Positions 56,940 through 64,000 of a stretch of 64,000 bases of DNA are shown here, piece after piece (within the stretch, counting starts at the first letter, position 1; every line of letters starts with the position of its first letter). A program made the position numbers and the translations under genes. The DNA comes from Siphonodentalium dalli (taxonomy: Eukaryota > Mollusca > Scaphopoda > Gadilida > Siphonodentaliidae), in assembly GCA_032622095.1 (NCBI GenBank), contig CP136065.1:112321195-112385194 (forward strand), written 5' to 3'. Under the pieces are notes generated by a model, which saw only the letters and a list, made by a program, of their open reading frames with translations, had not been told where the DNA came from and ran no database searches.

Positions 56940-57476
56940 AGCCGACCGCATTGTAGCATTGTGTGCTTGGGCATGTTTCTTGTTGCATGCAAAAAAATGT
57001 GTTGCGCAATGTTGCAGGAGATCAGATCAGTTTGTTTTGCTGCTTGTTGCAGCCAATCACATAACATCACCCAATCACATGATTGTCTGATGATTTTAGC
57101 TCTGGCTTTTCCCAAACATTATCGAGGCATACATTATGATAATATGTTTGTCTGAGAATAAAAACATCTTTTAATTCATGTGAGATAAAAGCGTATGTTA
57201 CTCAATAGTCTACAGTTTGGAGAATGTAAAATACCACTGGGTTGTCATTTTTATTTTAATTAATTGAAATATATATTTTTACACAAAGGTTGTATAATAA
57301 TCTAATTATTTCAAGTGGAATATGAGATCATTTTGTCAGTCGGCATTTATTTTGTTGTCTGTTTTATCATGTGCGGTGAATCACTACAATGATGTGCAAC
57401 AAAATTATGTTGTTACAGGCAACAGAAAACATACATCCGCAGATGATGCAAAATTGTTGCATCGTGTGCGGTCGGC
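56940..57476. mobile_element. TTAA-flanked MITE, about 537 bp
   Basis: The left end GCCGACCGCA and right end TGCGGTCGGC are flanked by TTAA (56936-56939, 57477-57480), with one extra A at the left. Subterminal GCATTGT/TTGCATCGTG motifs are shared by both ends. Non-coding. Confidence 0.65.
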
Positions 57477-57480
57477 TTAA

Positions 57481-58177
57481 GATATCAAGCAATTATTCTG
57501 CATAATTTGGATAATTGCCTAAAAACACATTTATTTTTAATTATCTTAGATAATCATATGAGTGTATGCAAGAATTTTGAACAAGTAACAAAATTTCACC
57601 GGATCAATCATCCTCTTAAAGATTCCTGGATACAAATTTCTGTATTAAAATATACATACTGGGTATATCAATAAGGCTAGAAAGTACTGACAAATGGAAT
57701 AACTGAAATATTGTGTCCCTCAGGAACAAGAAAAGAATAAATTCAACACTTAATAAACCTTCAACCCTGTTGATCTATATGTATACAAAAACATTAAAGT
57801 GATGTGAAACACTCTTGTAGGGTGACCAAATAGAAATGGAGAATAATCTTGCTCGAAGTAGTTATTTTACGAATATTATTCCAAATTGACAACACACACA
57901 CACACCGTCATTCTGATATATTAATTAAATGCAATGACTCTCAATGGCGAAATCATTTGTGTTGTTTATCACTGATAGTTGCATCCCGAATCCAAATGTA
58001 AATATTTACAATTGAGAGTAGTTCAGACAATGTTTTCTATGGAGTGGTATGATCGATTTCTTTGAAATTTTCGGCAATGTTAGTAGAATGCTATATTCCC
58101 CAGGTTGGCATACTGCCTGAGTACTAACTTATCAGTTTCACACACCCGATAATCATTTTCTTTTTCCTCAAATACAC
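57481..58177. other. No gene recognised
   Basis: AT-rich; a short (CA)n run lies at about 57893-57905. Confidence 0.45.
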
Positions 58178-58275
58178 CAGGGACCAGACTAGAGGCGACT
58201 TGGAGACATCTTCTCCCTAAATTGTGTCACTTCTTGCTGTTTTTGTACTAGGGAGAAGTGACCTCTCTCATTTAC
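58178..58275. repeat. Solo end of the 8847-type hAT family
   Basis: CAGGGACCAGACTAGAGGCG, followed by TCTCCCTAAATT and AGGGAGAAGTGAC, resembles the left end of the 881-bp hAT element. No matching right end was found nearby. Confidence 0.55.
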
Positions 58276-58373
58276 CAGTATGCATATGTCCAAAACAGCA
58301 TATTTAAATTGTATTTTCTGACTATAATGGTGTCCTTATTCAATATAATGGTTTTATAAATGGGCTATTATCT

Positions 58374-58815
58374 ATATATATATAAAAGAGTAGGATCTGT
58401 CTGTCCGTCTGAATTTTTTCTCCCAGACTGCTGTTCCGATTTCAACCAAATATGGTGTGGTGACTCAAGGTTATAACGGCGTTAGTTTTTCAAAATTATG
58501 ATTTAAAACATTTTAAATAAATAACCAAAAAAACAAATATGCTCACTATGGGCCTATTTCAGCACCAGATATATGCTCCTTATAGATGTGTTTTCACTGT
58601 GGACCATGCCAACCAACAGAGTAACTGGTATAAGTCCTCTATGGGCTATATCAGAAGCAAATAAGCCCATATGAACCAATGTCAAGATTTAGGTAAAATG
58701 TGAACCTATTTTCTCGATGATATATTGAAGTAGCATAATAATATTATCAATATATATAAAAGAGTAGGATCTGTCTGTCATGTGCGAGAAGCGCACACAT
58801 GGGCCACAGGCCCCT
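58374..58815 (+). repeat. Helitron-like fragment with duplicated start
   Basis: TATATATAAAAGAGTAGGAT and CTGTCTGTC occur at about 58374 and again at about 58751. The first is followed by GCTGTTCCGATTTCAACCAA (the monomer motif seen in the hairpin-ended families), the second by the hairpin TGTGCG...CGCACA and GGGCCACAGGCCCC. It may be the ends of one internally deleted element or two truncated copies. Confidence 0.45.
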
Positions 58816-59018
58816 AATGCACAAAGGGACATTTATTCAAAATTCAAGAAGTCTTTAACCCTTGAGATCCCCAGAGGGTGAACTTAGTCATGCTACCTTA
58901 CTCTGCTTCGGCCTCATCTCTGGAAAGGGTCTTTATTATTAAATTATTTATTTTTTTAGATTTTTCAGAAACTTCTTCAGAAAGTTTCTTTTTTCTTCCC
59001 ATAGCAGATGAGGCATAA

Positions 59019-59111
59019 GCAGAATGAGGTCCCCAGAAGGTGAATTTTGTGATGCTAGCCCACTGTGTGGGATAGCATCACTAAATTCACCCTCTGGGGA
59101 CCTCATTCTGC
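59019..59111. repeat. 93-bp palindrome GCAGAATGAGGTCCCC, copy 2
   Basis: The same length and arms as 35289-35381 with a few substitutions. The flanking GGCATAA at its left corresponds, inverted, to TTAGGCATC at the right of copy 1, so the repeat extends slightly beyond the palindrome. A degenerate half copy lies at about 58862-58925. Confidence 0.75.
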
Positions 59112-59663
59112 ACATGTTCAGCACTATATTTTCTCAATCTATTCCACAGAAGTGGTGAAATATATAATTAACCTTCTGTTTTAATTGGCTAATATGAACA
59201 AAACATCAGCTTTTAAAGGTGATAACAGCACTAGCTGGGTGAATAGAATGTTATTGAATTCTGCCGATCAAATAATATCCTATCAACATATCTGAATGAA
59301 TGCAATGTATTTGCCTATATCAACTCAATATAATATTTGCATCTCAGGGTGCTAAAATGTTACTCATTGCAGTATTTGGCCGAAAATTGATCGAAACAAT
59401 CTGTTCAAAAGTGTAACAAAAACATACAAGTATGTGATGATATTAGTAATTGAGTATTCAAATCTTAAAGCAATGTTTGTTGAATTAATGAACAATTGTA
59501 TGGTTATAGATGAAACACTAATTAGAGATGTGTCTCTCTCTTTTCTCTAAACTTTTTATATAGATTGAAGAGTATAAAATGCTGATTTTGAATCAGAGAC
59601 CCAAAATAACAGAAATTTCTGACACCAACAATTTATTTTTATTTCAATATTTGACACCCACTA

Positions 59664-59892
59664 ACCCATTCTTTACTAAATGGATTCTCCCATCAGTTAT
59701 AACATTAAATGCAGGATTTGGCTACTATTCATTTGGAGGGGTGTTCAGGATATATTAGCAGATGACAGTATGACAAAAAGATAATCATGTGCAGAAGGAT
59801 TCATATGCTTTGGTGGGAAATGTTCAGATAGTAAGTTAAAAAAACACCTATGGTCATTTTTTTGAGAATGAGTATTTAGTAAAGAAGGCTTA
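59664..59892. mobile_element. Short MITE, TTTACTAAAT/ATTTAGTAAA ends
   Basis: The left end ACCCATTCTTTACTAAATGG and the right end ATTTAGTAAAGAAGGC are inverted relatives. A similar element with TTAA flanks is at 63609-63780, and internal fragments occur at 32135-32205 and 33140-33250. Confidence 0.55.
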
Positions 59893-60481
59893 GTGAGGAT
59901 GTGGGAAACACATGTTTTTATTTTTAAAACATCACACTGTTTAATATGCGGTCATATATGTTTGTTTTTCAATTGAAGAGCTCTCTTTCTGACCAATTTC
60001 AAGTTGAAAATTTGTGACAAAAATATATAAGGATCCTCAAAATGAGTTTAAAACATAAATGAAGTTTGAGAACAGAGAATATCTCTAAGACCAATACAAT
60101 GTTAAAATAAATGCCAGTTTTGCTGTACATAACTGGTCTTCATCAGTCATTAAAATCAGCAGTGACTTCAAAAATTTTCTGTTATCAATGACAAGGACGA
60201 TACTCAAGATACCTAGATACATGTGTGAAAGTTTCAGTGAATGTCTTACGACATTGGCATCAGTTGTATAATATCGCAATCAAGTCAAACAACGCATGAG
60301 AATTAGAGCCAAAACCCTCTGAGCATAGCCAATCAATCAGGTTTGAGCAGATAACTGCAGTAGGATATCCTTTCCTGTTGACGGCTTTGCTTCAATTATC
60401 TTCCAGACTCATTCTGTTTAGAAGTGTCCGATCTTGGTTCAGAGAACATCTGGCACAGACAGATGATTGACCTTTCTGCAC
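59893..60481. other. 3' flank of the putative exon at 60482
   Basis: No protein recognised. If the exon at 60482-60535 is terminal, this is its likely 3' untranslated region on the minus strand. Confidence 0.4.
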
Positions 60482-60535
60482 TCAGCATCCCTCAGGCTTG
60501 TGTTTGGTTGTATCATACATCCGAATTAGTTCCTC
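60482..60535 (-). CDS. Putative terminal coding exon of an unidentified minus-strand gene
   Basis: The acceptor ATTTTACAG|GAGGAA is followed by 17 codons, EELIRMYDTTKHKPEGC, and TGA at 60484-60482. Together with the exon at 63247-63204 it gives a C-terminus ending ...GVVNQ then EELIRMYDTTKHKPEGC. The peptide has the composition of a conserved protein end, but I do not recognise the family. Upstream exons would lie beyond 63.2 kb, mostly outside the window. Confidence 0.5.
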   Translation of the reverse strand, partial: EELIRMYDTTKHKPEGC

Positions 60536-61180
60536 CTGTAAAATGGATATATGATTGTGTGAGGCACTGCGTTACTCTGAATGTATAAAGAGCAGGAAAT
60601 TTTTTTAATTTCTTACTTAAAATGACCAAAAATATAATTCAATTTATTGGCACATTGAGATAACCATTCACTCAGATAAAGTTTGGAAATCGGTCATGAT
60701 TTCATCTATGTCATGATTGAATATGTGAAATTCAAAGAAGACAAAAAAATGCCCTGAGATATAAAAATTATAATATTAATAATGATATTAAGGTAAATTT
60801 CTGTATTGCTATAATGCTGTTTTAATTTTCAAATCGAGTAATTGAATTTTTAAAAAGCAGATGATAAAATGATCCACTTGTAATCGGTTCCTCACAGTCT
60901 GGTGCATGTACCGGTGGCTGGACAAGTGTAAACAGAATGACTTTGAGATTCCATACAATGGTGATCGGTGTCAACACCATGTTGGACCCCTGATTCGATT
61001 ATTTATGAATATCCAATATGCCCTAATTATTTATGCAATGTTACGTATTTTGCACAAAGGGATGGCAAAATATGAATGGACGCGTGATACTCAATACAAT
61101 ACTCATGATGTGTTAAATTTTCAGTGGTTGGTTCACTTAGGTAGCGTCAAAACGTAACAAATTGCTAACAGGTCTGGCAT
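60536..61180. other. Intron of the putative minus-strand gene; nothing recognised
   Basis: AT-rich; the frame at 60906-61157 (plus) has no recognisable domain and ends just before the TTAA MITE. Confidence 0.4.
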
Positions 61181-61184
61181 TTAA

Positions 61185-62821
61185 CCCTTTCAGTGCCAAG
61201 TCCGATTTATGTCAAAAACAGTTCGGCACTAACACGAAGCTGCTTGTTATATTATATGCAGATGACACTGTCATATTTGCCGATGACAAAGAAAGCATGC
61301 AAAGAGCTCTTAATGCTTTCTTTGATTACACAGAAGCGTGGAAGGTTAATGTTACCAAAACTAAAATGATAATATTTTGCAAAAAAAACCGAGACATTGG
61401 CCACGATTTATACTGGGTGATGAACCAGTGGAGGTAGTCGATAGATTGTCCTACCTTGGTATCACATTTTTCTATAATGGGAGGTTCTGCAAAGCGGTGA
61501 AGAGGATATCAGAAATAGGAACAAAAGCAATGCACACACTAATTAGTAAAGTTAATAGCCTCGATCTCCCGAAAGATGTTTTGATACACATATTTGAACA
61601 TGTAGTAGAACCTTGTATACTATATGGTTGTGAAGTTTGGGGGCATGAGAACCTGAGCGCCCTTAAAAACATATTGAACCAATTTCTAAAATTCATTCTA
61701 CGATGAAACGAAGCACACCGCAGTATATTGTTTATGGTGAATCAGGTAAAACACCACTGATAATAAAAGTAAAGATTCATATGATAAGCTACTGGAGTAA
61801 ATTATTAGAAAAGAAAGGGTCAATGGTGGCCCAAAAAATGCTGGGCCTGATTTCAAATTTGAACTGCACTGAGACCGTAAATGGCAATGAATTTCGATGG
61901 GTGAAAGAAGTTAAGAACATTTTCAATTCCGCAGGGTGTAGCGAACTATGGAGCAGACACAAACCATTAACGCACCCCCAAATCGAATGTGTTAGAAAGT
62001 CCCTGACAGACCAACACATTCAGCAATGGCACGCTGAGATGACAAGATCTTCTAGAGGAGATTTTTTTAGTAACATTAAAGAACATCCCAAACTTGATTT
62101 ATATTTAACCACGATTAATTTTAACCTGGCTAGCTATCTACTGAGACTCCGTTCTAGTAATCACCGCCTCCCAGTAGAAACAGAGAGGTGGAAACGGGAG
62201 GGGATGAAGAACAGAACATGTAACCTCTGTCAAGACGCTATTGGTGATGAATTCCACTTCGTGATTGAATGTAAGAAACTTAATGATCTTAGAACTAAAT
62301 ATATACCGGAATATTATTGGAACCCGCTGATAAGAGAAAAGTTTTACAAGCTTATGACTGTCCAAAATATACCTATTTTAACACGACTATGTGTGTTTAT
62401 AAAGCTTGGATTCAAAAATTGGAAACCTGATAATTAAACTTATAGAAACCTTATTTTAATCATGACTTTGGAATAATGCTTAAACTTTGTTCGCTCTATG
62501 ACTGAGGAGCATCAGGGCAATTTGTAAATACGTGTAAATACTTCTTTGTATTAATGCATATCTTCACACTATCGGGGCTTACCGAAGGTTGTGTGTGCAT
62601 GCTTTGTCTATTTGTGAACACACATAGCATGTTGTCATTTTGCATGTATGTTGTTTATCATGTGTCATGTTCCATATTAATTTATGGCTGATTTGTTAAT
62701 AAATGCTATATCTAAAGGATTTTTGTATCAACCCATATTTCCTTGATCATTTTTCAAATTTATTGATTATAATAATGTGAAATATGGGTTGATACAAAAA
62801 TCGGACTTGGCACTGAAAGAG
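61185..62821. mobile_element. TTAA MITE (CCCTTTCAGTGCC subtype) interrupted by a LINE
   Basis: TTAA at 61181-61184 and CTAA (decayed) at 62822-62825. Ends are CCCTTTCAGTGCCAAGTCCG and CGGACTTGGCACTGAAAGAG. Right of the LINE, TTTTTGTATCAACCCATATT pairs with AATATGGGTTGATACAAAAA. Without the LINE the MITE would be about 130 bp. LINE flanks GATTTATGT (left) and GATTTTTGT (right) look like a 9-bp target duplication with one mismatch. Confidence 0.75.
61231..62437 (+). pseudogene. LINE reverse transcriptase, 5'-truncated, with frameshift and stop
   Basis: The frame starts KLLVILYADDTVIFADDKES, so the YADD catalytic box is present but the fingers and the upstream part of the palm are lost. A frameshift near 61390 leads to LSYLGITFFYNG (SYLG motif). 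A stop at 61704-61706 separates the last part, 61703-62437, which has a zf-RVT-like CNLCQDAIGDEFHFVIEC and ends with GFKNWKPDN. The 3' tail runs to about 62717. The order RT, thumb, CxxC...HxxxxC fits a vertebrate/mollusc-type non-LTR element. Like most LINE insertions it is 5'-truncated. It is inactive. Confidence 0.8.
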
Positions 62822-62825
62822 CTAA

Positions 62826-63203
62826 TGAGCAATTTGGTACAATAAAGAGTGTTCATTGTTAGATTTATCCTGATATGGCATTAATGAAGGGAGTTTATCA
62901 TGAAGTTTAAAAATGCCAATGAATTTGTTGCTTAGGCACATCTTGTAATAATATACCAACCTATCTTCAGTCTAAGATCCAAAGCAAGCAATTACTAGAT
63001 TTAATTGAGGCCTAAAATAATGAGTCTATTCAATGTTTCTGTTAATATTTATGTTATATCGAAAATCCAAATTTCTAAGTGAATAAGCTCTATGACTAAA
63101 AATGTTGGAAACTTATTTATCAAATGACCAGTCTGTTCTGTATATTATTTGTCCTCGCCATAAATGACTGTTTATATTATACCATGGACTAGGCACCCCT
63201 CAC
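62826..63203. other. Intron of the putative minus-strand gene; nothing recognised
   Basis: AT-rich DNA with no repeat or frame of note. Confidence 0.4.
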
Positions 63204-63247
63204 CTGATTCACCACTCCGTGTTCCTCTGTTGAAAAGGCGAAGCCAT
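63204..63247 (-). CDS. Putative internal coding exon of the same unidentified gene
   Basis: The acceptor ATTTCAG|AT and donor CAG|GTGAGGG bound 44 nt. In the frame that joins 60535 in phase 0 it reads GFAFSTEEHGVVNQ after two carried-over bases. Splice sites on both sides and an open joined frame support it, but the exon is short. Confidence 0.45.
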
Positions 63248-63608
63248 CTGAAATATGAAAAACACTTAGATCAATATCATATTTGCTAATCATCAGTTTC
63301 CATCAGCATAACAACAGATTCTCAGGCACTTATGAACATAGTTAGTTATAATGCTAACATAACAGTGCTGCATAATTTACATTCATGGTATTTCCATCTT
63401 ATCGATAGTTGAAAAGTTAGTCATGAAAGTGAAATTAATATTCAATTACTGATTAAATACAAATTATGCACAAGCAACAATCTTCAAATTATATAGCGAA
63501 TGAAATAGCACTGTTATCAAATAAATACCACAGATAGATAAACATGTACATGTAATAAATATGCATTCACAAATAAAATCTCCCACATTTTCCTCTGCCA
63601 GGAGTTAA

Positions 63609-63780
63609 CACTTTCTTACTAAATAATCATTGATGAGTACTTCCCTCAGGAAATGTTCAGATAATAATAGCCAGTTAGTTGAACTTATTAACTCAACATT
63701 TCCCACCTACAAATAGGATTCCTTATATTCCAATGTACACTTTTATAACTGAAGGAAGAATTCATTTAGTAAAGAAAGGG
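63609..63780. mobile_element. TTAA-flanked MITE, 172 bp
   Basis: TTAA at 63605-63608 and 63781-63784; ends CACTTTCTTACTAAAT and ATTTAGTAAAGAAAGGG. Related to 59664-59892. Confidence 0.7.
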
Positions 63781-63784
63781 TTAA

Positions 63785-64000
63785 AGCTATGGGAGGCAAA
63801 TTCACATTTATTATTAATTGCGCTGAATCACAATTCAATTGTGCTGAAGCACTAATTCAATTGAACTGCAGTGCAACTCAAAAAGTGCAATTCATTGTAA
63901 GGGAAGTCAATTGTGCCATAGTACAATTCAAATGCGCTGAAGAAAAATTATTATTCCTATCTCATATCCAGTACTCAGATAACTGGCAGGGCTCAAAATA
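63785..64000. other. Degenerate CAATTCAA / GTGC repeats at the window edge
   Basis: Loose repetition of AATTCAATTG and GTGCTGAA motifs at 63820-63950; no gene. Confidence 0.4.

Noticed and set aside
56863-57155. Cys-rich frames around 56.9-57.1 kb as a small secreted protein
   Set aside because: They lie inside the TTAA-flanked MITE, overlap in two frames, and have no signal peptide.

Overview
This is an animal nuclear genome window. It is AT-rich, most of its length is introns and transposable-element debris, and two genes with clean splice sites can be read end to end. The proteins and the repeat types (SINE, LINE relics, hAT, Mutator-like and piggyBac-like non-autonomous elements, and tandem-monomer elements with terminal hairpins) suggest a marine lophotrochozoan, most likely a mollusc. 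That assignment is inference; no species-specific marker was seen.

Gene layout. On the minus strand, positions 11772 to 2601 hold four coding exons of an HMGB protein (216 aa, two HMG boxes, short acidic tail). On the plus strand, positions 30635 to 45165 hold four coding exons of a SAP30/SAP30L protein (175 aa), a DNA-binding subunit of the Sin3-HDAC co-repressor. The two genes are divergent. From memory, human HMGB2 and SAP30 are also head-to-head neighbours on 4q34, so this may be a very old gene pair. Both first coding exons are preceded by a splice acceptor, so the true 5' ends lie in the 11.8-30.6 kb interval. The best promoter candidate is 20.9-21.24 kb, where CCAAT boxes, a CRE and an E2F-like site lie beside a good minus-strand splice donor. 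Three further short stretches look like real terminal exons of unidentified minus-strand genes (1034-1150; 60482-60535 with 63204-63247).

Repeat layout. The left third contains hAT-type elements with exact 8-bp target duplications, one of which keeps the N-terminal part of a transposase gene. It also holds a Mutator-like element and a 2.3-kb near-complete palindrome. The central intergenic region holds more hAT elements and a composite LINE pseudogene that was itself hit by two hAT-type insertions. The SAP30L introns carry a tRNA-derived SINE, two copies of a Helentron/pearl-like element with ~160-bp monomers, several relatives, a 32-bp minisatellite and long palindromes. The right third has a second Mutator-like copy in a perfect empty-site context, several TTAA-flanked MITEs with twin ~69-bp hairpins, and a LINE fragment nested in a TTAA MITE.

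The most unusual structure is a near-perfect hairpin cassette embedded in TTAA-flanked elements with three different terminal repeats. Its loop-proximal stem changes in a compensatory way between subtypes. Several tandem-monomer repeat families also share one internal order of motifs and end in unrelated hairpins. No bacterial operon, CRISPR array or viral gene was found.
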